A program made the translations under genes and the position numbers. Of a stretch of 64,000 nucleotides of DNA, positions 24,566 through 33,220 are shown piece by piece (the stretch's first letter is position 1; the number at the start of each line of letters is the position of its first letter). The DNA comes from Rathayibacter sp. VKM Ac-2760 (GTDB lineage Bacteria; Actinomycetota; Actinomycetes; Actinomycetales; Microbacteriaceae). The notes beneath the pieces are model-generated. The model was not told the origin of the DNA. It saw nothing but the letters and a program-made list of their open reading frames with translations, and ran no database searches. The DNA lies in the NCBI RefSeq assembly GCF_009834185.1, contig NZ_CP047173.1, positions 4,230,750 to 4,294,749 of the forward strand. Direction: 5' to 3'.

Positions 24566-25540
24566 TCACGCCTTCTCTCGGGTCAGGTACCGCTGGACGC
24601 CCGAGATGACGAGCACGATCGCGAAGAACACGAGCGAGATCGCGGAGGCGTAGCCCGTCTCCTGCTGCCGGAATCCGGATTCGACGGCCTCGTAGACGAC
24701 CGTGGTGGTCGAGTCGAGCGGGCCGCCCTGGGTCATCACGCTGACCTGGGTGAACAGGCCGAGGGCCGCGATGGTGATGGTGACGAGGATGAGGCTGCGC
24801 GTCGCGCGCAGTCCCGGCCAGGTGATGTAGCGGAACTTCTGCCACGTCGACGTGCCGTCGATGTCCGCCGCCTCGTACAGCTCGGCGGGGATGGTCTGCA
24901 GACCGGACAGCCAGATGATCATGTGGAAGCCGACCCCCTGCCAGACCGACATGAGGATGATCGCCGGCATCGACGTCGCCGGGTCGCCGAGCCAGTCCGG
25001 GCCCTGCACGAGTCCGAAGGTGACGTTGCGGAGGATCACGTTCAGCAGGCCGTCCTGCTGGTACATGAACGCCCAGAGCAGCGAGACGACGACCATCGAG
25101 GTGACGACCGGGAGGAAGTAGACGGTGCGGAAGAACGTCGTGCCGCGGATCCGCGTGTTGATCAGGATTGCCATCACCAGCGCGAGCCCGGCCTGCAGCG
25201 GGACGACGACGATCGCGAAGTAGCCGACGTTCAGCAGCGCGCGGCCGAAGGACGCGTCCTGGAAGAGGCGGAGGAAGTTCTCCAGCCCTGAGAACTCGGC
25301 CGGGTAGGGCGAGATCAGGCGCGCGTTGGTGAAGGCCAGCCCGAACGCCAGGACGGCGGGGACGAGGACGAACAGCGCGAGGAGGACGAGAGCGGGAGCG
25401 ACCATCGCGAGGCCGGCGAGGCGCTCCTGGCGGTGGCTGCGGTCGTGCCGCCGGCGGGGCCGGTGCGGCAGAGCGGCGAGGGTCTCGACGGCGACGCCCT
25501 CGGGGGGCGCGATCGTCGGCGATTGGGTCGAGGTCATCAT
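24566..25540 (-). CDS. ABC sugar importer permease, MalF type (fructan locus)
   Basis: 324 aa with a charged N-terminal tail (1-40, RPRRRHDRSHRQER) and six helices; EAA loop EAADIDGTSTWQKFRYITWP about 225-245. Co-transcribed with the partner permease and GH32. Confidence 0.9.
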   Translation of the reverse strand: MMTSTQSPTIAPPEGVAVETLAALPHRPRRRHDRSHRQERLAGLAMVAPALVLLALFVLVPAVLAFGLAFTNARLISPYPAEFSGLENFLRLFQDASFGRALLNVGYFAIVVVPLQAGLALVMAILINTRIRGTTFFRTVYFLPVVTSMVVVSLLWAFMYQQDGLLNVILRNVTFGLVQGPDWLGDPATSMPAIILMSVWQGVGFHMIIWLSGLQTIPAELYEAADIDGTSTWQKFRYITWPGLRATRSLILVTITIAALGLFTQVSVMTQGGPLDSTTTVVYEAVESGFRQQETGYASAISLVFFAIVLVISGVQRYLTREKA

Positions 25541-25588
25541 CGTCTCCAGATCCGGGGGGAGGGCCCTGCGTGGGCCCTCCCCCGAGGA

Positions 25589-26905
25589 CTACTTCTGCGA
25601 GTAGCCGTCGTTCGTCGCGATGTTGGCGTCGATGCTCTTCACCGCGGCGTCGAGCACCTGCTGCGGGTCGCCGCCGTCGATGATGTCCGAGACGGCGCTG
25701 CCGAACTCCGTCGCGATGAACGGGTAGGCCGGCGTCTCGGGCCGGAGCACCGCGTACTTCTCGGAGTACTCGCGGAAGGTGGCGAGGTCGCCGCCCTCCT
25801 CGAAGCCGTCGACGAGAGCGGCCGCCTCGGTGGAGGCGGGGATGGTGCCGGTCGCCTCGGCCACGGCCGCGACGTTCTCGGGCTCGAGTGAGAAGGCGAG
25901 GTAGTCCATCGCGGCCGCCGTGTCGGCGCAGCCCGTGGTCACGCCCCACTGCCAGGATCCGCCGCCGATCTTCGGGCCGTCGCCGAGGTCGACGCTCGGC
26001 AGGGCGAGCAGGTCGTCGCCGACCACGTCCTTGGTGGTCTGGTAGGTCCAGCTGCCCGAGTAGACGATCGCGGACTCGCCGTTCTGGAAGTCGAGCGCGG
26101 CGTCCTCCCCGCCCTTCTTCGCGGCGTAGCCCTCGGTGAAGAGGCTCTGGAACCAGTCGGCCCACTCGAGCGCGGCCGGGCCGTTGAGCACGCCGTCGGC
26201 GCTCTGGTAGCCGTCGCGGTCGATCAGGTCGCCGCCGGCCGACTGCAGGAACGGCGAGTAGGCGTAGGGCAGCCACTCGCCGGTGCCGGCGGTGCCGAGG
26301 TCGAGCGGGTGCTCCCACTGGCCGGTCGCCTTCAGCGTGGCGAGGGCGGCCGAGAACTCGTCCTTCGTCCAGGGCTCGTCGACCGTCGGGATGCGGATGC
26401 CGTTGGCCTCGAGCACCGACTGACGGGCGAGCATCGTGAGTGCGACGTCGTAGTAGCCGATGGAGTAGGTCTCGTCGTTCCAGACGCCCTTGACGGAGGG
26501 CAGGAAGGCGTCGAGGTCGACGCCGTCGAGCTCCAGCGGAGTGAGGTACTTCGCCCAGGCCCAGTTGGGCACGTTCGGTCCGTCGATGTCGACGAGGCAG
26601 GGCAGCTTGCCGGCCGCTGCGGCGGCGACCACGGAGTCGTTGTACGAGTCCTGCGGGAACGCCTGCACCTTCACGGTGGTCGCGTCCTGGCTGGCGTTGT
26701 AGTCGTCGACGATCTTCTCGATCGCGGCCAGCTCGGTCGGGTTGCCGGCGTTGTGGGTCCAGAGGGTGAGCTGGCCGCCGCGGCCGTCCCCTCCCCCTCC
26801 GCTGCCGGAGGAGCAGGCGGCGAGGCCGACGGTCAGGGCGCCGACGGCGACCGTCGCGGCGGCGGTGCGCCAGAGCTGGCGGCGGCGGGTGGGCGAGAGC
26901 TTCAC
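25589..26905 (-). CDS. ABC transporter sugar-binding lipoprotein (fructan locus)
   Basis: 438 aa from GTG at 26905, with AAGGAGAA six bases upstream. Lipobox LAAC at about 28-31, Gly-rich linker, then the solute-binding fold (LTLWTHNAGNPTELAAIEKIV; LPCLVDIDGPNVPNWAWAKY; GGSWQWGVTTGC). First gene of the GH32 operon. A promoter with two LacI-type operators lies directly upstream. Confidence 0.92.
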   Translation of the reverse strand: MKLSPTRRRQLWRTAAATVAVGALTVGLAACSSGSGGGGDGRGGQLTLWTHNAGNPTELAAIEKIVDDYNASQDATTVKVQAFPQDSYNDSVVAAAAAGKLPCLVDIDGPNVPNWAWAKYLTPLELDGVDLDAFLPSVKGVWNDETYSIGYYDVALTMLARQSVLEANGIRIPTVDEPWTKDEFSAALATLKATGQWEHPLDLGTAGTGEWLPYAYSPFLQSAGGDLIDRDGYQSADGVLNGPAALEWADWFQSLFTEGYAAKKGGEDAALDFQNGESAIVYSGSWTYQTTKDVVGDDLLALPSVDLGDGPKIGGGSWQWGVTTGCADTAAAMDYLAFSLEPENVAAVAEATGTIPASTEAAALVDGFEEGGDLATFREYSEKYAVLRPETPAYPFIATEFGSAVSDIIDGGDPQQVLDAAVKSIDANIATNDGYSQK

Positions 26906-26964
26906 GGGTTCTCCTTCGAACGGGCGGTGCGCTGTGGGGGTCGCGGGGATCGGCTGCGATCCTC

Positions 26965-26982
26965 CGCTAAAAGCATTTAGCG
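26965..26982. promoter_or_regulatory. LacI-type operator O1 of the fructan operon
   Basis: CGCTAAA-AGCA-TTTAGCG: perfect 7-bp arms around a GC centre, the standard form of LacI-family operators. It covers the region just downstream of the predicted -10 (TAGCTT on the minus strand, 26988-26993). Confidence 0.8.
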
Positions 26983-26987
26983 GGATG

Positions 26988-27017
26988 AAGCTAACACCTG
27001 CATCGAGGGCCGGGCAA
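26988..27017 (-). promoter_or_regulatory. Promoter of the fructan operon
   Basis: Minus-strand TTGCCC (27012-27017) and TAGCTT (26988-26993) with an 18-bp spacer, bracketed by the two operator palindromes. Confidence 0.5.
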
Positions 27018-27025
27018 GCTAATCC

Positions 27026-27041
27026 GCTAAATTGATTCAGC
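27026..27041. promoter_or_regulatory. LacI-type operator O2 of the fructan operon
   Basis: GCTAAATTGATTCAGC, near-palindromic and clearly related to O1, about 60 bp (centre to centre) upstream of it, consistent with cooperative binding or looping by the adjacent LacI protein. Confidence 0.7.
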
Positions 27042-27112
27042 ACCTGTGATCGAGCGGAAGTCGACAGCTGTCGGAGTCCCTACACTGGACCCATCAGCGA
27101 GAGGAGCTGCCG

Positions 27113-28129
27113 ATGGCCAAGCGGCCCACGCTCGCCGATGTCGCCGCCCGGTCGGGACTCTCCAAGACCGCGGTGAGCCTCATCCTCAACGAGCGCCCCG
27201 GCTCGCGACTGTCGGCGGAGGCGGTCGAGAAGGTGCGCGCCGCAGCGGCCGATCTCGGCTACCGGCCGAACCCCGCCGCGCAGAGCCTGCGGATGGGGAA
27301 GACCCGCACGATCGGCTTCGTCTCCGACGAGGTGACCATCACCCGCTTCGCCTCGGCGATGATCCGCGGCGTGCTCGACACCGCCGACCAGCACGAGCAC
27401 ACGGTGCTGATCTCCGAGACCGGTCGCGAGTCCAAGCGCACGGCGTCCGCCCTCGACGCGATGCTCGACCGTCGCGCCGACGGCATCATCTTCGGCCTGA
27501 TGGGCGCGAAGCAGATCGACGTCCCGCCCGTCTCGCCGGAGGTCCCGGTCGTGCTGCTCAACGCGAGCAGCGACACCGGCGAGTCGACGGTCCTGCCCGA
27601 CGAGGAGACCGCCGGCCACGCCATCGGCCGCGTCCTGCTCGACCACGGGCACCGCCGCATCGCGCTGCTCGGCGACTGGCCGAGTGCCATGGTCGATCCG
27701 CGCGTCTCGGCGACGGTGGCGCTGCGCTTCGCCGGCCTCGACCGCGCCTTCGCCGAGTTCGGCGCGGCCCCCGTCTACCGCGGCACGATCGTGCCGTGGG
27801 AGCCGGCCCCCGCCTACGACGCGGCGGTCGCCCTGCTCGACAGCGGAGTGGAGTTCACGGCGGCCATCTGCCTCAACGACCGCATCGCCTTCGCCCTCTA
27901 CCAGGCGCTGCAGGAGCGCGGCCTGCGCATCCCCGACGACGTCTCGGTCGTCTCCTTCGACGACGACGAGATCGCCGACTACCTGCGCCCCGGCCTCACG
28001 ACGGCCCGCATCCCCTACGAGCAGATGGGCCGCGACGCCGTCGACATCCTCCTCGGCGGCGGCCCCCCGCAGCACCGCCTGGTGCCGATGCCGCTCATCG
28101 AGCGCCAATCGGTGCGCGCCGTCCCCTGA
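27113..28129 (+). CDS. LacI-family repressor of the fructan operon
   Basis: 338 aa. HTH plus hinge PTLADVAARSGLSKTAVSLILN at the N-terminus, sensor domain with TRTIGFVSDEVTIT, ICLNDRIAFALYQAL and VSVVSFDDDEIADYL. GAGAGGAG precedes the ATG and a TACACT -10 is at 27081. Divergent from the binding-protein gene, with two palindromes in the shared region. Confidence 0.92.
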   Translation: MAKRPTLADVAARSGLSKTAVSLILNERPGSRLSAEAVEKVRAAAADLGYRPNPAAQSLRMGKTRTIGFVSDEVTITRFASAMIRGVLDTADQHEHTVLISETGRESKRTASALDAMLDRRADGIIFGLMGAKQIDVPPVSPEVPVVLLNASSDTGESTVLPDEETAGHAIGRVLLDHGHRRIALLGDWPSAMVDPRVSATVALRFAGLDRAFAEFGAAPVYRGTIVPWEPAPAYDAAVALLDSGVEFTAAICLNDRIAFALYQALQERGLRIPDDVSVVSFDDDEIADYLRPGLTTARIPYEQMGRDAVDILLGGGPPQHRLVPMPLIERQSVRAVP

Positions 28130-28232
28130 CGACCTCCCCCTCGCCGAACCGTCGACCTCCGGCTCGCAGAACTCGACGTCTCCCGCGAGCCCGACGCGTT
28201 CCGACGAGCCCGAGGTCACCCCGCCCCGCGCC

Positions 28233-28352
28233 CCTGCCCTGCTGATCGAACAGCCCGCGTAGCAGCGCCTGCCCTGCTGATCGAACAGCCCGCGCAGCAG
28301 CGCCTGCCCTGCTGATCGAGTAGCCGCGCGGAGCGCGGCGTATCGAGATCCC
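28233..28352. repeat. 35-bp tandem array leading into a palindromic repeat half-element
   Basis: CCTGCCCTGCTGATCGAACA opens units at 28233 and 28268; a third begins at 28303 and turns into the standard left end (GATCGAGTAGCCGCGCGGAG...TATCGAGATC). The period is exactly 35. Units are diverged half-elements of the 126-bp family. Nothing else is seen in 28130-28396. Confidence 0.8.
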
Positions 28353-28396
28353 CCGCCCATGGAGCACCCCCGCCCCCTCCCCCTACGCTGGGGCGC

Positions 28397-28972
28397 ATGG
28401 TGCTCGACGAGGAGGCGTCCCCCTCCGCCCCTGCGCGCCCCCGCCGCCGCCGTCTCGCCGTCGCCCTCGCCGGGCTCGCCGCCCTGGTCGCCGTCGTCGC
28501 CGCGACCGGCGGCCTCGCCGACGTCCCCGACGACACCCGCCCTGCGTATGCCCTCGGCGAGACCTTCGACAACGGCCTCTACCGGATCACCGTCGAGTCC
28601 GTCGAGATCACCCGCGACGATCCGCTCACCCCGAACCAGGGCGAGGACCTCTCGGTGGTCGCGACGGTCCAGCTCCTGTACTCCGGCGACGAGCCCGCCG
28701 GCCGCCCCGAGGACTGGCTCCGCCCGCTCGATCTCGGCGCGGACCTCCTCCCGCGCTCGCTGATCGCCGTCCGCGACGGTGCCGTCGCCCCGCCCGTCCA
28801 GCCCGGCCTGCCTCTCGACGTCTTCTACATCTGGGACCTGCCCGAGGGCAGCACCGCCGCCGCCGGCGATCCCGTCCGCCTCGGGATCTACGAGCGCTAC
28901 CTCGACGCCGCCAACCCGATCGACGGCGGGACCACGCGCCCCGCGCTCGTCGCCGTCGTGGAGCCGTCGTGA
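28397..28972 (+). CDS. Membrane-anchored or secreted protein of unknown function (first of three)
   Basis: 191 aa. Pro/Arg-rich cytoplasmic start, one transmembrane helix (about 21-42), then an extracytoplasmic beta-rich domain (YALGETFDNGLYRITVESVEI; LSVVATVQLLYSGDEP) like small immunoglobulin-type accessory domains. I do not recognise the family. A TACGCT -10 at 28384 just before the ATG suggests a leaderless mRNA. It overlaps the next gene by GTGA. Confidence 0.7.
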   Translation: MVLDEEASPSAPARPRRRRLAVALAGLAALVAVVAATGGLADVPDDTRPAYALGETFDNGLYRITVESVEITRDDPLTPNQGEDLSVVATVQLLYSGDEPAGRPEDWLRPLDLGADLLPRSLIAVRDGAVAPPVQPGLPLDVFYIWDLPEGSTAAAGDPVRLGIYERYLDAANPIDGGTTRPALVAVVEPS

Positions 28973-29541
28973 TCGGCGGCCGCGCGCGCTCGGCGATCAT
29001 CGGGATCGCCCTCCTCGTCGCCGCCGCGATCGTGACGGTCACCGCCCCCACCGACGACGACGTCCAGAGCCCGCTCGCCGTGCGCGGCACCCTCGGCGAG
29101 ACCGTGCAGTCGCGCCTCGTCGCCGTCACCGTGCACGACGTCGCCCTCGCCCGCGAGCTGACCTTCGACGGCGAGCTCGACCCGCCCTCGTCGACCCCGG
29201 GTGTCTGGGTCGTCGTCGACCTCACCGCCGTCTGCCGGATGGACGCCTGCTCGTTCGGCCGCAGCGAGCTGCGCCTGGGCGAGCGCGTCTTCGCGCCGGC
29301 CACGCTCGCGCCGCCGCCGTCCTTCGTGCAGCAGGGCGCCTCTCCGGGCCTGCCCTACCGCCAGAGCGCCCTCTTCGAGGTGCCGCTCGACGCGATCGAG
29401 AGCGGCGAGGCGGAGCTGACCGTGCAGCCGTCCACCACCCGCGCGCTCGAGTCGGTCGCCGTCGTCGAGCTCGCGCTGCCGGACAGCATCGACGCGACCG
29501 CCCCGGCCGAGCGGGCGCGACTCGTGGAGACGGGCTCGTGA
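28969..29541 (+). CDS. Membrane-anchored or secreted protein of unknown function (second of three)
   Basis: 190 aa from GTG. One N-terminal transmembrane helix (about 8-28), then a beta-rich exported domain whose layout (RGTLGETVQSRLVAVTVHDVALA; GVWVVVDLTAVCRM) parallels the neighbour, so the two are probably distant paralogues. Two close cysteines (CRMDAC) could form a disulphide. GTGA overlaps on both sides. Confidence 0.7.
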   Translation: MIGGRARSAIIGIALLVAAAIVTVTAPTDDDVQSPLAVRGTLGETVQSRLVAVTVHDVALARELTFDGELDPPSSTPGVWVVVDLTAVCRMDACSFGRSELRLGERVFAPATLAPPPSFVQQGASPGLPYRQSALFEVPLDAIESGEAELTVQPSTTRALESVAVVELALPDSIDATAPAERARLVETGS

Positions 29542-30089
29542 TCCGCCTGCGCCGGCACCTCGCGAGCGGCATCGCGCTCGTCGTTGTGGTCCCCCTCCTC
29601 GCCGCTGTGATGATCGGGGTGCCCGTGCTCGAGAGCGGGGACCGCCTCAGCGCGCCGACCGACGTCGCGGAGGGCTCGAGCGCGGCGGCGGGGGGCCTGG
29701 AGTTCTCGATCCGCGCGGCCGCCGAGTTCCCCTCCGGCAGCGGCAGCATCACGCTGCCCGCGGGCGCGGCCCTGATCGCCGCGATCGTCGACGTCGCTCC
29801 GGCCGAGGGCGAGCGGACGCTCTCCTGCCGGGTCGAGCTCTCCGCCCCCGGTCCCGACGGCCGCATCACCTGGCCAGGTGAAACCGCCGTCGAGGGTTAC
29901 GGCTACCGACGCGGCGACGAGGAGTTCACGGCCTACTGCGATCCCACCGCGGAGGACCCGACCAGCGTCGAGGCGGTCTTCCTCGTGCCCGAGGGCCTGC
30001 TCGGCACCGCGACCGTCGACGTCACCGTGCAGGAGGGCGAGCGCTCGCGGACGCTGCGGCTGGAGCTTCCGCAGGGACGGTCGAGCTGA
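29538..30089 (+). CDS. Membrane-anchored or secreted protein of unknown function (third of three)
   Basis: 183 aa from GTG overlapping the previous stop. N-terminal helix (about 9-30) and an exported beta-rich domain with two Cys (LSCRVELSA; AYCDPTA). Third member of the coupled set. The last 68 bp overlap the 3' end of the opposing membrane-protein gene. Confidence 0.68.
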   Translation: MIRLRRHLASGIALVVVVPLLAAVMIGVPVLESGDRLSAPTDVAEGSSAAAGGLEFSIRAAAEFPSGSGSITLPAGAALIAAIVDVAPAEGERTLSCRVELSAPGPDGRITWPGETAVEGYGYRRGDEEFTAYCDPTAEDPTSVEAVFLVPEGLLGTATVDVTVQEGERSRTLRLELPQGRSS

Positions 30090-31284
30090 CGCCCCGGCGC
30101 CGGCGCCAGGCGTCGAGCGCGCGATCGAAGGCCGCCGCGAGCAGCGTCAGGCGCGCCGTCTCGGCGAGCGCCGCCACCGCCAGTGCGACGACCGGGAACG
30201 CCACGCTCCACCACTCCGGCCCGTGCGCGCCGATCGCCCGGGTGAGGCCCCAGAGCAGCCACTGCACGAGTCCGGCGAGCAGAGCGTAGAACGAGACGTA
30301 CGCGGCGAGGACCCCCGGGCCGGAGCGCAGGATCAGCCGCCCCGCGACCGAGAGCGGCTTGTACACGTCGTCCCACTCGTCCGTCACCAGGTGGCTCTGC
30401 CGCAGCACGGCGGCCGGCAGTCGGCCGGCGCCCGAGCGCAGTCGCGCCTCGAGCCGCGCCGAGACGATCCGCTCCTCGGCGACGGCGGCGAGCTCGCGGG
30501 TGTAGACGATCCCCGCGACGAGCAGCCAGGCGGCCGGCAGGGCGAGCAGGTGCAGCAGGACCGGGACGAGCCCGTCGATGCCGTCGACGGCGACGCGGAT
30601 CGGGTCCCAGAGGTCGCGGAGTCCCTGCCGCAGATCGAGGCCGGCGCGCACGATCCTCCGGTCCTGCACCCAGCCGATGACGCTGCCGAAGATGGCCGCG
30701 ATGCCGCTGACCGCCACGAAGACCCACACCGCCTCGAGGTAGATCTCCACGAGCGCCGCCCCGCGCGGCAGCCGCGGTCCGAAGCGCTTGAGGACGAGGC
30801 GCCCGGCGAAGGCGAGCACGATGACGAGCAGGACGAGCGGGCCGTCACCCGGCCGGAGGAAGTCGCCGCCGCCGAAGGAGTAGGCGAACGCGCGGTTCGC
30901 GTAGGAGGCGAAGTCCTCCTGCAGCAGCCCGAGCAGTCCGTAGAGCACGAAGAACGGGATGATGCTCGCGAGCAGGATGCCGACGAACTCGCCGACGGCG
31001 GCGCGCCCCCGGGGAGCCGCGACTCCCGACCCGGCGATCGCCGCGAAGGCGGGCATCGCCCGGCGCACCGCGAGGAACATCCCGATGTAGGAGACGAGCC
31101 GCGCGAGCACCGCGATCGGCAGCAGCAGGAACGCCGCGAGCGGCACGTCCGGCCCGAGCGGCGCCGCGAGCGCGAGGATCGCCTCCCGCACGAGCGCCCC
31201 GCCGAGGTACCACGCGAGCACCGCCGGCCACGCCCGCGCCAGCGCGGACCCCCACGTGCGGAGCAGAGCGGTCACGCGCCCCAT
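30022..31284 (-). CDS. Multi-pass membrane protein of unknown function
   Basis: 420 aa with about eight hydrophobic segments spread over the length and an Ala/Pro-rich tail. No family recognised. The ATG at 31284 has weak upstream signals; a GTG three codons later is possible. It converges on, and overlaps, the three-gene exported-protein set, with which it may be functionally linked. Confidence 0.72.
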   Translation of the reverse strand: MGRVTALLRTWGSALARAWPAVLAWYLGGALVREAILALAAPLGPDVPLAAFLLLPIAVLARLVSYIGMFLAVRRAMPAFAAIAGSGVAAPRGRAAVGEFVGILLASIIPFFVLYGLLGLLQEDFASYANRAFAYSFGGGDFLRPGDGPLVLLVIVLAFAGRLVLKRFGPRLPRGAALVEIYLEAVWVFVAVSGIAAIFGSVIGWVQDRRIVRAGLDLRQGLRDLWDPIRVAVDGIDGLVPVLLHLLALPAAWLLVAGIVYTRELAAVAEERIVSARLEARLRSGAGRLPAAVLRQSHLVTDEWDDVYKPLSVAGRLILRSGPGVLAAYVSFYALLAGLVQWLLWGLTRAIGAHGPEWWSVAFPVVALAVAALAETARLTLLAAAFDRALDAWRRRRGVSSTVPAEAPAAASASARPPAR

Positions 31285-31369
31285 CGTAGGGCGGCGGCCC
31301 GCTTCCCTGCCGGTCGAGCAGCGGCCCGCGCCCCCAGCCCCGCCGGTCGAGCAGCCCGCGCAGCAGCCC

Positions 31370-31409
31370 TGCTGGTCGAGTAGCCCGCGCAGCGGGCGTA
31401 TCGAGACCC
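31370..31409. repeat. Left half-element of the palindromic repeat family
   Basis: TGCTGGTCGAGTAGCCCGCG...GGGCGTATCGAGACCC, preceded by two degenerate starts (CGGTCGAGCAG) at about 31311 and 31343. It lies just beyond the cupin stop. Confidence 0.8.
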
Positions 31410-31418
31410 GCCCGACCC

Positions 31419-31919
31419 CTACTCCGGCATCGAGAAGTCCGCGAAGTCGAACCCCGGCGACACCAGGCAGCTCACCACCGCGTCCTCCGCGGCGGGCAGC
31501 GTGCGCTGCCACACGCCGGCCGGCACCAGCGCCTGCACCGGCAGCCCCTCGAACGCCGAACCCAGCACCACCGTCTCACCGTCCTCCGGCTCCGCGCCGA
31601 GCCCGCCGTACTGCAGCGCCACCCGCCCGGGCCCGTTCCAGATCCACGTCTCGGCCGACGACACCCGGTGCCAGGCCGACGACTCGCCCGCCGGCAGCAG
31701 GAACACGATCAGCGTCGCCGCCGGCCGCTCCCGCACCGAGCCGTCGGCGTCCACGAGCGTCAACCGTTCCGGCGACTCCCACGTCCGCCGGTACCAGCCG
31801 CCCTCCGGATGCGGTTCCAGCCCCATCGTCTCGGCGAGCGCCGGCCGCCGCACCCGCTCGAGCACCCGCCCGTCGACGCTCAGCCGCTCGACGAACCCGC
31901 TCAGATCTGCGCCTGCCAT
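31419..31919 (-). CDS. DUF985-type cupin protein
   Basis: 166 aa. The Cupin_5/DUF985 signature runs through it: HPEGGWYRRTWES, TLIVFLLPAGESSAWHRVSSAETWIW and PAGVWQRTLPA. These are small single-domain beta-barrel proteins of unsettled function, sometimes thought to act on sugars. It is the last gene of the seven-gene operon and overlaps the amidohydrolase by 19 bp. Confidence 0.82.
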   Translation of the reverse strand: MAGADLSGFVERLSVDGRVLERVRRPALAETMGLEPHPEGGWYRRTWESPERLTLVDADGSVRERPAATLIVFLLPAGESSAWHRVSSAETWIWNGPGRVALQYGGLGAEPEDGETVVLGSAFEGLPVQALVPAGVWQRTLPAAEDAVVSCLVSPGFDFADFSMPE

Positions 31920-33220
31920 CGGACCTCCCCGGAGATGATCGTGGCGAGGGCGGTCCCCTCGCCGGCTTCGACGACGGCGGCGAGCACGTCGTCCGAAGAA
32001 GAACCCGAGACGCCCAGCACCGCGAGATCCGCGAGCGCCCCCGGCACCAGCGTGCCGAACGACTCCGCCGCCCCCATCGCCACGGCCCCGCCGAGAGTGG
32101 CCGCCGCCAGCAGCCGCGCGTGCAGGTCCCGCCCCGCGTACCCCCGCGCGCGCGCGATCCGGTGCAGCTCGGCCACGTCTCCGAGCAGATCGAGCGACGG
32201 CGTCGACGACAGCGAGTCCGTCCCGACCGCGATCGCGTTCCCCTCGCGCAGATAGTCGGCGACCGGCGCCTCGTCCAGCCCGATCACCGCGTTCGAGCGC
32301 GGACACAGCGCGACGGAGGTGCCCGTGCGGCGCAGCGTCGCGCGATCGTCCGCGTCCACGTAGATCCCGTGCGCGATGTGCACGTCGTCGCCGAGCGCGC
32401 CGATCGTCTCGGCGTACGCCACCGGCCGCAGCGCGCTCCCGCCGTTGCGCAGCAGGTGGAAGCCGTCGTAGCCCCAGCGACGCCACTGCTCCGCCAGGTC
32501 GCCGCGGCCGTGCATCGTGTACTCCGCCTCCCAGGCCGACTCGGCCAGGTGCAGGTGCCGGCGCACGCCGAGCTCCTGCGAGAGCCCGGTCAGGTCGCTG
32601 AGCACCGGGGTGTCCAGCGAGTACGGCGCGTGCGGCGAAAGGCCGATCCGGGTGACGCCGGAGGTGCGCACCAGCTCCGCGGTGATCGCGCGTCCGCTGC
32701 CGCGCCAGTCGTCCTCGAGGAGGCTCATCAGCTCCCAGTAGGCGATCCCGTGCACGCGGCCGTCCTCGAGCACCCGGAGAGCGTCGAGGTCGGTGACGAT
32801 GTCGGCGATGGCCGTCGTCCCGGTCGAGACCGCGATCTCGAGCCCGGCCGCGGCGGAGGCGCCCCAGTCGTGCGGCTGCTCGTAGACCTCCTGGAACGCG
32901 CGCGACCAGTCCTCGAAGCCGGAGTACCGGCCCCGGCCGACCGCGGCCATGCAGGTGTACTGCAGGTGCGAGTGCGCGTTGACGAGCCCCGGCACGATCG
33001 CTCCCGGCCACTCCCGCACCGCGGGCGACTGGTCCCGGAGCGCGCCGAGCACCGCGTCGCGCGGCCCGACGGCGACGATCCGCTCGCCGCGCATCGCCAC
33101 CGCCCCGTCGCGCACCGGCTCGCCCGCGACCGGCAGCAGCCACGGCGCGCTGTGCACGACGACGGGCGCGGTCACGGGCGCGCTCACGACACCGCTCACG
33201 ACCCCGCTCACGGGATCCAC
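31901..33220 (-). CDS. Metal-dependent amidohydrolase (nucleoside/SAH deaminase-like, chlorohydrolase group)
   Basis: 439 aa. The amidohydrolase metal ligands are complete: H83 and H85 (NAHSH), H224 with E227 (HLAES), H284 (IAHG) and D335 (GTDS). This arrangement is that of the chlorohydrolase/S-adenosylhomocysteine deaminase/aminofutalosine deaminase group, which strip amino groups from purine-like rings. In the operon with an SAH-hydrolase-like protein and an ECF importer, deamination of an imported nucleoside-like compound is the simplest reading; the substrate is not known. The start overlaps the EcfT gene by 13 bp. Confidence 0.82.
   Translation of the reverse strand: MDPVSGVVSGVVSAPVTAPVVVHSAPWLLPVAGEPVRDGAVAMRGERIVAVGPRDAVLGALRDQSPAVREWPGAIVPGLVNAHSHLQYTCMAAVGRGRYSGFEDWSRAFQEVYEQPHDWGASAAAGLEIAVSTGTTAIADIVTDLDALRVLEDGRVHGIAYWELMSLLEDDWRGSGRAITAELVRTSGVTRIGLSPHAPYSLDTPVLSDLTGLSQELGVRRHLHLAESAWEAEYTMHGRGDLAEQWRRWGYDGFHLLRNGGSALRPVAYAETIGALGDDVHIAHGIYVDADDRATLRRTGTSVALCPRSNAVIGLDEAPVADYLREGNAIAVGTDSLSSTPSLDLLGDVAELHRIARARGYAGRDLHARLLAAATLGGAVAMGAAESFGTLVPGALADLAVLGVSGSSSDDVLAAVVEAGEGTALATIISGEVRWQAQI

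Noticed and set aside
22293..26318. 1341-codon continuous minus-strand frame spanning GH32 and upstream genes
   Set aside because: Only the last 449 codons are GH32; the remainder is an out-of-frame reading of the two permeases and the binding protein.
28233..28352. Regular short repeats that might be a CRISPR array
   Set aside because: Units abut without unique spacers and belong to the 126-bp repeat family; no cas genes.
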